From positions 1,178,001-1,242,000 of the forward strand of contig NZ_CP128362.1 of assembly GCF_034274695.1 (NCBI RefSeq): 64,000 nt of DNA. Direction: 5' to 3'. Source of the stretch: Chitinophaga sp. LS1. GTDB lineage: Bacteria > Bacteroidota > Bacteroidia > Chitinophagales > Chitinophagaceae. The notes under the pieces are model-generated. The model had not been told where the DNA came from and made no database searches. It saw only the letters and a program-made list of their open reading frames with translations. Position numbers and translations under genes: made by a program. Below are positions 19,493 through 29,800 of this stretch, one piece after another (the first letter of the stretch is position 1; every line of letters starts with the position of its first letter).

Positions 19493-20042
19493 TTATTCCA
19501 TTATCCATTTAATATAATCCCAGATTCTAAATCTTGGATTTGCATTAGAAATATTTAATGGTTGCCCTCGGACAGTTTCATCTGTTACAATCCTTACTGC
19601 ATTTCCTGTTCCCCCGGAACTCGGAGGTTCAGTGAGCAAGGTACCGGAAATTTCAAATTCCACATATGCTCCTTTATTTGCCTGTCCAAGATCAGCTTTA
19701 TATGCAGGAACAAAAGGCTCCATTTCCACATCGACTCCAATGGGATTTTCCGCATAATCTTCAAAATTGAATTGATAAGGCATATGAGCAAAACCCTCTG
19801 TTAAGGAAGTATACACCCTGATCGTATCCTTTAAAACTTTGTATATAGCGAGATTTTTAAGTATCTGCGTGCTATCAACATGGCGATACCCGTTTAAATG
19901 ATTAAAAGCCATCCAGTCAGTAGACAGGCTGGTTAAATCGTGTAGATAATCCTCAAACAACTGGATCATCTTGAGTAGCCCGTTGTGCATGTACTATTCC
20001 TGCTGATAAAACCACAATTAATAATATACAGATATTTTTCAT
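19493..20042 (-). pseudogene. Secreted hypothetical protein, frameshifted right after the signal peptide
   Basis: The ATG at 20042 encodes MKNICILLIVVLSAGIVHAQ, a clean signal peptide ending in the AxAQ cleavage form, but that frame stops after nine more codons. A second frame opens at the same point (ATG 19990) and runs 165 codons: LLKMIQLFEDYLHDLTSL at the start and FRIWDYIKWIME at the end. The second frame without the leader would be cytoplasmic, yet its sequence (SSGGTGNAVRIVTDETV) looks like an exported beta-rich protein. One indel near 19985 explains both. Function unknown. Confidence 0.62.
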
Positions 20043-20054
20043 ATTTATTTATTA

Positions 20055-20288
20055 TTGTACAGAAACGGGTACATAACCTCTTACGTCTTTACCTCCTCCA
20101 GACCAAAAGTAATTGAAGACTTCCTTAAAGAAGCACTTATAGCATTGTATTATGAAATGAACAAAGATAATTTTGAACAGCAGAAAATTTTAAAGGCCCG
20201 TCATAGAGAGGTAGATGAAAAGATCGATACTTTAGAGGAAAGCAAATTTACCACCGGTTTTGGTCAAAAAGTTTTATCTTCGATATAA
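20055..20288 (+). CDS. Small hypothetical protein at the head of a three-gene operon
   Basis: The open frame is 77 codons, but the first ~16 residues look non-coding. The credible part starts near SRPKVIEDFLKEALIALYYE and ends EESKFTTGFGQKVLSSI, with a helical, charged middle that could be a coiled coil. It may be the 3' end of a longer, lost gene, or a 43-residue protein from the ATG at 20157. Its stop is 3 bp before the next gene. Confidence 0.45.
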   Translation: MYRNGYITSYVFTSSRPKVIEDFLKEALIALYYEMNKDNFEQQKILKARHREVDEKIDTLEESKFTTGFGQKVLSSI

Positions 20289-20291
20289 GTC

Positions 20292-20474
20292 ATGAAAAAG
20301 CTTACTCGCTATACAAACATTAGAGACCTAAAGGCAAGTAATAGCCAACAGCAGCCTCAACAGTCTGATTTAAAATATGAATCGGATTTAAGAGAATTTA
20401 TTGCTATAATGAAACAACATTCTTCTTCTCCAAAGCAATCTAAGCGAAATAATTCCTCCAATAAGTCAAAGTAA
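20292..20474 (+). CDS. Small hydrophilic hypothetical protein (60 residues)
   Basis: MKKLTRYTNIRDLKAS is followed by a Gln/Ser/Lys-rich, probably disordered tail. It starts 3 bp after the preceding frame and its last base is the first base of the nucleotidyltransferase start codon, a TAATG-type coupling. It is too short to assign; an accessory or antitoxin-like partner of the next gene is possible. Confidence 0.5.
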   Translation: MKKLTRYTNIRDLKASNSQQQPQQSDLKYESDLREFIAIMKQHSSSPKQSKRNNSSNKSK

Positions 20475-20980
20475 TGGAAAATAAGTTACTAGCAAGTGTT
20501 TTGAAAGTATGTAGCATACTTAATAAACATTCTGTTCAATATATAGTAGTTGGTGGAACCGCGGTTGCCTTGCATGGCTATTTTCGCTTGTCACATGACT
20601 CTTCCGGAGCTGTCATGGAAAAGCATGATCTTGATTTTTGGTATAATCCAACTTACGATAATTATTTTAAACTCCTTAATGCACTGGAAGAATTAGGGAG
20701 GGATGTAACTGAATTTAAAAACGAAATTGCCCCTAATCCGAAAAGATCATTTTTTAGATTTGAAGAGGAATATTTCAAAATGGACTTTTTGCCTGAACTG
20801 CTTGGCCTCTCTAGATTTCGTTTATCCTTTGAAAATAGAAGTGTTGCAGAGATTGATGACATTGAAGTGCCATACATAAGTTATGAAGATTTACTTAAAA
20901 GTAAATTAGCATTGGCACGAGAAAAAGATATAGATGATATTGAGCAGCTCAAAATCAGGAGAAGCCAGTCTGAAGAATAA
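20474..20980 (+). CDS. Nucleotidyltransferase-fold protein (AbiEii/MNT-like)
   Basis: 168 residues. VQYIVVGGTAVALHGYF has the GG pair at 27-28 typical of minimal nucleotidyltransferases, and KHDLDFW gives the DxD metal motif (Asp52, Asp54). YISYEDLLKSKLALAREKDIDD near the C-terminus matches the end of small NTase proteins of the AbiEii and related groups. Some of these are toxins that nucleotidylate tRNA; others act in defence or are uncharacterised. It closes a tightly packed three-gene unit ending in a strong terminator. Toxin activity is inference. Confidence 0.75.
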   Translation: MENKLLASVLKVCSILNKHSVQYIVVGGTAVALHGYFRLSHDSSGAVMEKHDLDFWYNPTYDNYFKLLNALEELGRDVTEFKNEIAPNPKRSFFRFEEEYFKMDFLPELLGLSRFRLSFENRSVAEIDDIEVPYISYEDLLKSKLALAREKDIDDIEQLKIRRSQSEE

Positions 20981-21060
20981 ATCAGCCCAATCGATATATT
21001 GAATTTCGAACTTCTCAAAACATTAAATAGTAAGGGTATAGCACTCATTAAACTCTAATC

Positions 21061-21103
21061 AAAAAACCGCCTTCAATCGAAAGACTTGAAGGCGGTTTTT
21101 TTT
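21061..21103 (+). terminator. Strong bidirectional terminator
   Basis: AAAAAACCGCCTTCAA (21061-21076) pairs with TTGAAGGCGGTTTTTT (21086-21101) across a 9-nt loop. It ends the NTase operon. Confidence 0.92.
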
Positions 21104-21139
21104 ACGCAAAGGATATAAGTATCCGGAAAAGGTGCATAG

Positions 21140-21147
21140 TAGTTTTG
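21140..21147 (+). promoter_or_regulatory. Probable -7 box (TAGTTTTG) in front of an SDR remnant
   Basis: TAGTTTTG matches TAnnTTTG and sits 37 bp before a GTG that opens a truncated SDR N-terminus. The promoter may now be orphaned. Confidence 0.4.
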
Positions 21148-21183
21148 TAGGGTCAATAAGACGACCACAATAAACTATAAACG

Positions 21184-21263
21184 GTGAAAAAGACAGTTTT
21201 AATTACTGGTGCCTTCTCCGGATTGAAATACTTCAGCAAAATGGATAGAATGTAATTGCATGT
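21184..21263 (+). pseudogene. SDR N-terminal remnant
   Basis: GTG at 21184 encodes KKTVLITGAFSG, the start of an SDR Rossmann fold. After that, pieces of the expected sequence appear in a shifted frame (ILQQNG, stop, NVIA, where SDRs commonly read YFQQNGWNVIA). Only about 27 codons are left before the convergent receiver-protein gene. This is a degraded gene end. Confidence 0.6.
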
Positions 21264-21662
21264 TCAGGACAGCGAATTAACAGCTTCTTCCGCATTCAGT
21301 AACTCCGTAACCGTCTGGTGCAACTGCGTTTTGGCAAATGGTTTTTTGAGAAAAGCATCAGCACCATTTTCCAGCGCTACATCCTGCGCGGCCGCATCAA
21401 CACCAGAGATCATGATCACTTTTACAGTGGGATGTTCCTTTTTTACAACGCTAAGAAAGTCGATACCAAAACCGTCAGGCAGTCGATTGTCTAATAATAT
21501 TAAAGAAGGCTTTTCCTGTAGAAGATATTCCTCAGCTTTAGCAATGCTTTGCACATGTTCTACTTTCGTTCCATTCCCTTCCAGTAGTATGTTTAGAAGC
21601 ATGCACAGGTCACCTTCGTCATCAATGATCAATATTTTGTGGGGAGTAGTTTTAGTTTTCAT
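21264..21662 (-). CDS. Stand-alone receiver-domain response regulator
   Basis: 132 residues from the ATG at 21662 (MKTKTTPHKILIIDDEGD); an upstream ATG at 21707 would add 15 residues that do not resemble the family. The receiver has IIDDE near 12-16, phospho-acceptor Asp58 in ILLDNRLPDG and Lys in FLKKPF. There is no output domain, so it acts through protein contacts. No cognate kinase is adjacent; the kinase at 22.1 kb already has its own OmpR-type partner. Confidence 0.85.
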   Translation of the reverse strand: MKTKTTPHKILIIDDEGDLCMLLNILLEGNGTKVEHVQSIAKAEEYLLQEKPSLILLDNRLPDGFGIDFLSVVKKEHPTVKVIMISGVDAAAQDVALENGADAFLKKPFAKTQLHQTVTELLNAEEAVNSLS

Positions 21663-21973
21663 ACTTGCATTTTTAATTGTGGTTAGTGAATAAAAAAAGC
21701 ATGCCAAATAGTAAGATTGTTAAAAATTAATATGTCCAGAGCGAAAACAATAATAAGCACTTCAGGACGGCATTACAGGCACTGGCTGGAAAATTTTACC
21801 CAGCGGTTATCGACGCAAACAACAGTTCGATTACTAGTTGAATCAATTTGATGCGGTTGAAATAAATAACTCGTTTTACAAGTTTTCACCCCGGCAATTT
21901 CACCCATGGACCTTTTACAGTCAAAATCATTTTTGATATGACTGGCAAAATCAGGTCTCTATTTTCTATATAT

Positions 21974-22009
21974 AAAAAAGGCCTCCAGATTCACCATCTG
22001 AAGGCCTTT
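21974..22009. terminator. Bidirectional hairpin terminator
   Basis: AAAAAAGGCCT-C-CAGAT pairs with ATCTG-AAGGCCTTT around TCACC. It lies in the 486-bp gap between the receiver gene and the sensor kinase; nothing else is visible in that gap. Confidence 0.85.
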
Positions 22010-22147
22010 ATATTTTGCTAAACATTAGCGTTTTTTAGCTTGGAGGAGAATTAAGTGATACTGATATTAAATATTATAGCTATTCCTTTGGAAAATCCGA
22101 ATTGACAAATAGTGTCAGGCCTGGATATTTGTTTCCCGAATCGGAAT

Positions 22148-23632
22148 TTACATACCAACTCCTGCTACTGCCGGCAGCACAAACCAGAATGCCGCGCCCT
22201 TGCCCGGGGCGCTATTTACCTGTATTGACGACTGGTGCAGCTCCAATATTTTTTTTGCGATAGCCAGACCGATGCCCATCCCTTTTTTGGGAAGCCCATC
22301 TTTATGTAAATACTTATACCGTTCAAAAATATAAGTTTGGTCTTCTGGTGCGATGCCGATACCAGTATCAGCAACTTCTACCTTTACACCGGCACTGGTT
22401 TGTTGTAATTGGATGGTGATACTGCCACCTTCAGAGGTAAACTTAAAGGAATTATCTATCAGGTTCTGCAATACCCTTTCAGTAAGCGCAATGTCTGCAA
22501 ACACAAGTGGCAGGTTACCCTCAGTATTGAGGTTTAAGCTAATACCTTTTTCTTTTGCTTTGAGCTGGTAAGCCATCAGTATATCGGAGGCCAGTTCGCT
22601 AAGCAGGAACTGTTCTTTTTCCGGGTTTACCTGGTTGGCTTCCAGTTTGGCATATTGAAACAATTGCTCTACCAGCACTGATAATTTTTTGGAGCTGTCC
22701 AGCACTACCGAGAGGTATTTATTTTTTTCTGGTTCTGCCAGGCTATCTTTTTTGATCATCAGCGTCTCTACATATCCCTGCATAATGGATAAAGGTGTGC
22801 GCAGGTCATGGGATACATTGGCAATCAGCTCCTGCCGGAATTTATCTGTGGCACTTATCTTGTCGAAATTGTCCACGATAACGTCCGCCATTTCATTAAA
22901 TGTAGAAGTGAGCATACCCAGGTTACCTTTGGCATGACCTTCTATGCGGGCAGAATAATCGCCTTCCTTAAACCTCCGGACAACCATTGCAATATCGCAG
23001 ATACTGTTCGTAATCAGGAAAAAAGTAATGACGCCCACAATAAATGCGATTCCCAGGGCGCAGAAGAAAATATACATACCCAGGCGATAATACAAATGGC
23101 TATTAAGTGTAGTAAGTATTTCCCTTTGCTTTTCGCTGGCTAATACTGCATATACATAACCAGTCAGTTGCCCGTTCTCATATACCGGTGCTGCGGAAAA
23201 TATACCTGGCTCGTCCGGCTGCTTGGGATTATCACCAAGGGGGCGTTCTCCATTTTTAACAGCCAGCCATTGTTTTACTTTGCTGATATCCACCTGATGG
23301 TTCTGGACCGATTTATCCGGAACAACATAGTCGGTGATCTTTCCTGTAGTATCCAGTAAATAGACTTCCACACTTGGATTGGCCACCATAATGGAATGAA
23401 TAATATCGTGTGTTACGGTGGTGTCTGGTTGGCCATTTTTCAATGGATGTGTAAAGCTAGCCAGGTGTGATGCTACATTGCCATAGAGCTCCTGATGTGC
23501 CATCGTATAATAAGACCTGGATAACTTAGAAGCGATCAACACAAACACGATTCCCAATATGATAAGCAGGACAGAAAATACAGTGGCTATTTTCCAGAAT
23601 AAAAGATTGCCCCGGATCGTTCTTACAGACAT
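22148..23632 (-). CDS. Sensor histidine kinase with HAMP domain
   Basis: 494 residues. Two transmembrane helices (about 13-35 and 184-207) flank a periplasmic sensor of roughly 150 residues. A HAMP domain follows (about 208-260). The HisKA box ANVSHDLRTPL contains His275, and the HATPase has NLIDNSFKFT and GMGIGLAIAKK. It is classical EnvZ-type architecture for sensing an extracytoplasmic signal. It is co-transcribed with the OmpR-type regulator that lies 9 bp upstream. The divergent spondin lipoprotein gene is a plausible target or partner. Confidence 0.93.
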   Translation of the reverse strand: MSVRTIRGNLLFWKIATVFSVLLIILGIVFVLIASKLSRSYYTMAHQELYGNVASHLASFTHPLKNGQPDTTVTHDIIHSIMVANPSVEVYLLDTTGKITDYVVPDKSVQNHQVDISKVKQWLAVKNGERPLGDNPKQPDEPGIFSAAPVYENGQLTGYVYAVLASEKQREILTTLNSHLYYRLGMYIFFCALGIAFIVGVITFFLITNSICDIAMVVRRFKEGDYSARIEGHAKGNLGMLTSTFNEMADVIVDNFDKISATDKFRQELIANVSHDLRTPLSIMQGYVETLMIKKDSLAEPEKNKYLSVVLDSSKKLSVLVEQLFQYAKLEANQVNPEKEQFLLSELASDILMAYQLKAKEKGISLNLNTEGNLPLVFADIALTERVLQNLIDNSFKFTSEGGSITIQLQQTSAGVKVEVADTGIGIAPEDQTYIFERYKYLHKDGLPKKGMGIGLAIAKKILELHQSSIQVNSAPGKGAAFWFVLPAVAGVGM

Positions 23633-23641
23633 AATGTTGTT

Positions 23642-24346
23642 TTATAATTCTTCATTAAAACGGTACCCAACGCCCCAGGTAGTGAGGATGAATCTGGGGT
23701 TGGAAATATCCTCTTCAATCTTGCCCCTAAGCCGGTTGATATGGGAGTTGACGGTATGTTCATATCCTTCAAAATCATAACCCCATACGAGGTTTAACAA
23801 ACGTTTCCTACTATAGCTTTTCCCGGGATTAGCTGCCAGCAGGGTAATCAGATCAAATTCTTTAGGAGAAAGATCTACGCGGGTATCATGTAGCATCACT
23901 TTTCTTTTATCCGTATCGATCTCCAGTCCTGAAAACCGTATGACAGCAGATTCAGGCAATTTTTCATGGACAGGCATAGCATCATCTTTCCTGCGGAAAA
24001 TCACTTTTACCCTGGCAATAAACTCCCGTACACTAAAAGGTTTAGTCAGGTAATCGTCCGCGCCGGTTTCCAATCCTACTACTTTATCAATCTCTTCCGA
24101 CTTGGCCGACAAGATTAGTATAGGTGTATGCCGGTCGGTTTGCCTGATCCTCCTGCATATCTCCATACCGTTAATTCCTGGCAACATAATATCCAGAATA
24201 ATCAGGTCAAAGGATTGCTCTTTAGCCGTAGCCAATCCCCGCTGCCCATTACTTTCGGCGAATACATGGCAGTTAAGATCATTCAGGTGAATGCTGAGTA
24301 ATTCTACAATATGGGTATCGTCTTCTATAATAAGCACCTTGTGCAT
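23642..24346 (-). CDS. OmpR-family response regulator
   Basis: 234 residues. The receiver has IIEDD at 6-10, Asp52 in ILDIMLPG and Lys in LTKPFSVREF. The C-terminal winged helix (about 135-234) has LDLSPKEFDLI-like and HTVNSHINRLRGKIE segments. It is the first gene of the two-component operon, 9 bp before the kinase, and reads away from the spondin lipoprotein gene across a 133-bp shared promoter region. Confidence 0.94.
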   Translation of the reverse strand: MHKVLIIEDDTHIVELLSIHLNDLNCHVFAESNGQRGLATAKEQSFDLIILDIMLPGINGMEICRRIRQTDRHTPILILSAKSEEIDKVVGLETGADDYLTKPFSVREFIARVKVIFRRKDDAMPVHEKLPESAVIRFSGLEIDTDKRKVMLHDTRVDLSPKEFDLITLLAANPGKSYSRKRLLNLVWGYDFEGYEHTVNSHINRLRGKIEEDISNPRFILTTWGVGYRFNEEL

Positions 24347-24407
24347 AAATCTGAGGTATAAAATTTTATCAAAAATCAGTAAAAATACCGTGGAAATAGC
24401 GCTGTGA

Positions 24408-24415
24408 TACTTTTG
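24408..24415 (+). promoter_or_regulatory. Probable -7 box (TACTTTTG) for the spondin lipoprotein gene
   Basis: TACTTTTG fits TAnnTTTG and lies 65 bp before the preferred ATG at 24480, between divergent genes. No convincing -33 element is seen. Confidence 0.4.
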
Positions 24416-24479
24416 TTATACTTCTGCAATCGCTTTGGGATATCACATCTGTTCCTTTGTCTTATCAAAAATTAGACAA

Positions 24480-25775
24480 ATGAAACAGAACATCCTAAAA
24501 CCATTAACAGCATTATCTGTAATTGTATTTCTGGCAGCCTGCAGCAAAGACAAGAAAGCGGAGCAACAGTCCAACACCATTACAATAGAGAATGTACTGG
24601 ATAGCAAACCATTAGTAGAATCAGGCACATTCAAAGGTACAGGAGCACCTCCGGTAATCCTTCCCGGGCAATCAGTATCTTTTACTTTCTCGGCAGCAAA
24701 GAACCAACGGCTCACTTTTTCGACTATGTATGGCTGGAGTAATGACCTCTTTTTTGCACCGGAGAACCCGGGTATTAAATTGTATAACGATGACGGTACA
24801 CCAATCACCGGCGATGTATCGACCCAGATAAAGTTGTGGGATAACGGTACCCGCGTTAACCAGGCGCCGGGAATGAACGTTACACATCCCGGAACGGCGG
24901 TAACTACACCACAAAACATTAAAGAAGTAATGAGTACCGATGATTACGGTAATACATATCTACCGGCTTCCAGCCTGATCAAAGTATCACTGGCCTACAG
25001 CGGTAACTCTACGTTTACTGCTACGATTATGAACACCTCAGGCGGTACGTCCAACGAAACACCCTTCAGCCCGGGAGTTTGGGCTATATCTTATGTAGCT
25101 GGCGGCAACCTGTTACTTCCCGAGCCCATTTATTCAGCAAATAAACCAACAGCAAACGGCCTGACAGATATTGCAGAAATGGGAGACAATACAGCCTTAA
25201 GCACTTATCTTACTGGCATTACAGGGATCTTTACTCCTTTATCTCCGATATTGGTAGTCGTGTACGATGGCAGTGAAAATCCATTTTATAAAGTGGGTGA
25301 AAATGATCGCGCTGAAGGACTGAAAGACCTCGCGCAAAAAGGAAGTGCAGATGCATTGGCTGCAGTGCTGAAAACTAAGGCAGGGGTTAAGAATGTATAT
25401 GTATTGCCTGCGCCAACCAGCACGGTATTACTACCCAAAATTAACGGCGCAGATGGCGGTAAAGTATCTCAGCTGCTTAATATAGTAGCAGGTGACAGGA
25501 TTGCCATCGCAACCATGTACGGATTCTCCAATGATTGGTTTTTTGCCACCACTGGCAATGGTATAGACGCTACACAGAAAGGTGACGTATCAGGTTCTGT
25601 TGGTTTATTTGATGATGGAACGGCGATCAACCAGTTTCCAGGTGCAGGCATTACCCAGTTCAACCTAGCGGGTACGCCACTGCAGGAAAACATTCCTATA
25701 CAGGCAGTACCGAATCCTAATAGTTTTACCACTTTACCCGATCTTACTAAAATCATCAAAGTAACCTTGCAATAA
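24480..25775 (+). CDS. Lipoprotein with two spondin-type domains
   Basis: 431 residues from the ATG at 24480 (MKQNILKPLTALSVIVFLAAC), a lipobox signal with Cys near 21; an ATG at 24435 would spoil the signal peptide. Two related spondin_N-like units follow. Each has a Thr-Met-Tyr-Gly-x-Ser-Asn-Asp aromatic motif (LTFSTMYGWSNDLFF, IAIATMYGFSNDWFF) followed by a GDVS...LxDxGTxxNQxPG segment. Spondin domains in bacteria are extracellular and bind metal or ligands of unknown nature. It is divergent from the two-component operon, which may control it. Confidence 0.85.
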   Translation: MKQNILKPLTALSVIVFLAACSKDKKAEQQSNTITIENVLDSKPLVESGTFKGTGAPPVILPGQSVSFTFSAAKNQRLTFSTMYGWSNDLFFAPENPGIKLYNDDGTPITGDVSTQIKLWDNGTRVNQAPGMNVTHPGTAVTTPQNIKEVMSTDDYGNTYLPASSLIKVSLAYSGNSTFTATIMNTSGGTSNETPFSPGVWAISYVAGGNLLLPEPIYSANKPTANGLTDIAEMGDNTALSTYLTGITGIFTPLSPILVVVYDGSENPFYKVGENDRAEGLKDLAQKGSADALAAVLKTKAGVKNVYVLPAPTSTVLLPKINGADGGKVSQLLNIVAGDRIAIATMYGFSNDWFFATTGNGIDATQKGDVSGSVGLFDDGTAINQFPGAGITQFNLAGTPLQENIPIQAVPNPNSFTTLPDLTKIIKVTLQ

Positions 25776-25911
25776 ACATGATAATCATAAAGCAGCCGGC
25801 CAAAGTGAGGACCGGCTGCTTTTGTATATGACTCAATTATATTTGCGAAATGCCACCGGCAACGAATAAATGTTGAAAGACATTTGCCACTATATTACTA
25901 ATCATCTGTAT

Positions 25912-26811
25912 CTACTTCGCAATATTCACGCGCAGGTTGATCTCAAAACTATTTCCCATAATAGTACTATAGCCCGTCGTCTGGGTGATGTATATGACCT
26001 GCAGGGAAAAAAGTGATTGGTAATTTAATCCTGCTCCTGCGCTTACGCTTCCACTGCTATGATACATCCCTGATACATTGGCCCAGTCATCCAGCAAACC
26101 AATATTTACCCCTGCATCAATAATATTGTCAGCACCATTGATACCCCGATAGGCGATTTTAGGTTCCACTTTAGAAATCTCTGTACCCGTATAAAATTTG
26201 TAAGAGGCAGCAGTATAGTAAGTGGCAAGTCCGGAAACACCCCTGTTATCGTTTTTAAACGTCGATATCAGGTTCGGCAAGGCTGCCTGAACTGTTAGGT
26301 GCAGATCAGTATAAGCTACCCCAAAATCACTTTCAAAGTAATTATCCCGCCTGTTAAAACGCCCTATCGACGGGTCATTTGTCTCCCCATTTACACTTTT
26401 GGTATCAAGACGCTGAATGTCCAGCGCCAGTGATAATCCGAAATGTAACGCCTGTGCACGCATGCCCAATGGCAGGTGATATGCATAAGTAAGCCCTACC
26501 TTGGTACGCTGCAATAAGCCAGACTTATCGTTGAAAATATTCAATCCGGCACCTACCCTGTTCTTAAGGTTCGCATCGGCAGTAAAAGTTTGTGTAATGG
26601 GTGCGCCTGGGATAGCATCCCACGGACGTCTGTAGGAAGCATTGATATGAATACCTGAATCCAGTCCGGCCATTGCCGGATTAGCCAGGTATTGATTAAA
26701 AAAGTACTGTGATTCCGGTGGTTCAAAATTGGAAACCGCGTTACCAGCTGATTGCGCCTGTGATGCCTGTGCGCTACAAAATAAGAGTATGAGGGTATAG
26801 ATTTTTTTCAT
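25912..26811 (-). CDS. PorP/SprF-family outer membrane protein (T9SS-associated)
   Basis: 299 residues. The signal peptide ends near SQAQS (residue 20). QYFFNQYLANPAMAGLDSGIHINASYR is the typical start of the PorP/SprF barrel (quoted here by its key residues QYLANPAMAG). The protein ends in a beta strand (FEINLRVNIAK). PorP/SprF members sit in the outer membrane and hold or help export type IX cargo with type B sorting domains. Here it follows a type B cargo gene by 5 bp, so it is probably the dedicated partner of that protein. Confidence 0.9.
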   Translation of the reverse strand: MKKIYTLILLFCSAQASQAQSAGNAVSNFEPPESQYFFNQYLANPAMAGLDSGIHINASYRRPWDAIPGAPITQTFTADANLKNRVGAGLNIFNDKSGLLQRTKVGLTYAYHLPLGMRAQALHFGLSLALDIQRLDTKSVNGETNDPSIGRFNRRDNYFESDFGVAYTDLHLTVQAALPNLISTFKNDNRGVSGLATYYTAASYKFYTGTEISKVEPKIAYRGINGADNIIDAGVNIGLLDDWANVSGMYHSSGSVSAGAGLNYQSLFSLQVIYITQTTGYSTIMGNSFEINLRVNIAK

Positions 26812-26816
26812 GTTAA

Positions 26817-29800
26817 TTATTTCTGATCGCGAACAATAGTGATGAATCCTTTAAATGTATGTTGTCCTGAAGGGAACGTTACAATGTAGTAGTAAGTGCC
26901 TTCGGCCAGCGGAGATCCATTAATTGTAGCGTCCCATTCATTCTGATATCCTTTTTTGTGATATATCAACCGGCCTGTGCGGTCATATATTTTCACCTCA
27001 TTATCAGGATAACTGTCAATATTCCGGATCACCCATTTATCGTTAATACCGTCACCATTTGGTGTCAGCAGGTTTGTAGCATCCAGTTTATAATCATCTA
27101 TTACGGTGATAACGATAGATCCCTGAGCGGTACAACCTCCAGCTGTAACTCCGTTTACAGTATAGGTGGCCGTTGCCTGTGGGCGAACATTTAAAGTAGC
27201 GGTGTTTTGTCCACCAAGAATGTTATCAGCATCCTCCCAGGTATAGGTTGCAGCACCTGTGGCTGTGAGATAGATGGTAGCACCCTTTGACACAGTGTTA
27301 CCCTGATCACTGCTGATGCTGAGAACAGGAGGGAGTGATACGTTTACTGTAAATTGTGTACTGATTTCATCAACACCTCCATTGGCAGTACCCCCGTTAT
27401 CTTTCACGGTTAATGTAACAATAGCGTTTCCTGTCACATCTGCTTTCAGCTCATAGCGCAATGTTGCAGTTCCATCACCATTGTCAGTGACTGTGAGTGT
27501 GGTGAATACATCATTGTCTGACGTGACTGTAAGTGTGTTGGTCTGAGTGCTCTCCGGTCCGGCAGAGATGCCGGTGACTGTAATAACCTGTTCACCACCT
27601 GCGCAGACTGTCTGATCTGCTACTACGCCTACTGTCGGTGTTTCGTTCACATCTTTCAGGAAGATGCTGACTACGCCTGCCGCACTTGTATTATATCCAT
27701 CGCTGACAGTTACAGCGATATTGAACTGAGCAGTTTTTTCGAAATTGAATTCGTCAGCATCGTATACAGTTAATTGTCCGGTTGTGGCATCTATAGCAAA
27801 TGCGGGCACGTTATCATTGTCTGTATCTTCATTTTGTGTGATCTGCCAGTTTTTCAATGTGCCGCTATTGTCTGTTGCTACTACCGTACCAATGATCGTA
27901 TTACTGCTGATATTTTCAAACAGGCTGAAAGATTGACCGGCAGTCACAATAGGAGCAGAAGCATCTACCAGCACAGCATTCAATGAGGCAATGTTGTTGA
28001 GGGCCGGAAGTAATTCATTGCCTGCCAGGTCTGTGATCTTACCTGCAGGAATGCTTAGGGGGCCAGTTACAGCAATACCATCATTGTCTGTATCACCATT
28101 GACTACCGTGTAATTGAATACCAGCTGAGTAGCGCTAGTGCTTACGAGTGTAGCATCTACCTGCATGGTGCCGATCGTAACGGGCAGAGTTACGCCCGCG
28201 GGGTCTACTGTTATAGTCTCATCTACATTTACGTTGAAACTAAGTATTTGTCCGGCCTTATAAGTGCCATCAGCAGGACCCGTTACGTTTACTACGGCAG
28301 GTGCTTTTGTATCCACATACACAATTCCCGGCGTTGTCGTATAATTAATAGTAAGATCGGCAGCGTTACCAGCAGCATCTTCGATAGTGCCCATAGCAAT
28401 CGCTGTTCCGATCCCGATTCCGTCAGTATCATTATCTCCTGCCTGAACGGTGTAACGGAATGTGAGCGTGTTAGTACCGGACCCGCTTATATAAGTAGCA
28501 TACCCGGTTGTACTTCCTATCAGGAGGCTGATACGTGGTGTACCTGTTAAGAACACACTTTCAGGCCAGGTAACGGTAAGATCAATGTTTGTACCTTCTT
28601 TATAGTATCCTGGCGTAACGGTTAAGTTAGTCACTGAAGGAGCTATAGCATCTACAAGTATACCCGTGGTATTGCCAGGAGTAAATGTAAGTACGGCATT
28701 GTTACCAGCGATGTCTGTGATTGTAGTGGTACTCAATTGTAATTGTCCTATTCCTATTCCATCAGTATCCTGTTGTCCTGCCAGTATAGTATAGTGGTAA
28801 GTGGCACTAGTGGAAGTGGATGACAGGAAGGTAGCATTTACAGTATTTGTCCCAACCTGTATGGGCAAATATGAAGTGGCACCAGTGAGCGTTATAGCTT
28901 CACTGAAATTAACAACAAATTTCAGTTCATCTCCTGTTTTATAGGTGCTGTCTGCAGGTAAGGTAACCGTAGTGACTACGGGTGCTATACCATCTATCTG
29001 AAGATCGTTATTAGCAGATAATGATCCTGTGGCACCCGGTGCTGGCAGGTCTAATAACGCATCTTTACTGCCGGCATTATCTTTAATTGTACCACCGCTT
29101 AATGCATTCATTGAAGTATAATCCAGGTCGGCAGACAGGTCTCCGCTTTGTACAGTATAATTGAATTGCAGCGTATCTGTGCCTGTACCTGCAGCATAAA
29201 CGGCATTTGGGTCGACAGTACCGGTTTCCATAATTAACACTGGCGTGCCGGTTACACTTACGACCTCGTTAAATACAACTTTCACGGTGATGAGATCCCC
29301 TGTTTTATAGACCTGATTCGGGTTAGTCGAAGTGACGTTGATGATGAACGGTTTTAACGGGCCTACTGCAATATCAATTGTTTTTGTATCCGTTTTTGCC
29401 CCACCGGCACCTGAACTACCCAGGTCACTAACTGTGATCTGTAAGATATCGGTACCTGTATAATTACCTGTTGGAGTGTATATAATTGTGCTTAAAGCGT
29501 TGTTGATATCTGTAAGCGTACCAGAGAAGGTGTTCGTAGCATCGGCGGTGCCTGAGCCAATCAAAAATACCAGTCCGGATGTAGACGGTAACGAGATAAC
29601 ACCGTGGTTGACAGTCATTGTTACCTGTACGGAATTTGATCCTGCATCCACGTCGGACACAGACACTTCATTGCTTATTACAAGATTAGTGTTCAGGGCT
29701 AATGTCTTGGCAGCAGGTACGGTAATTACGGGTGCATCATTGACCGATGTAATATTGAAAGAAATTGTTTTCGTACTTTCTTCACTGCCGGCATCTCCAG

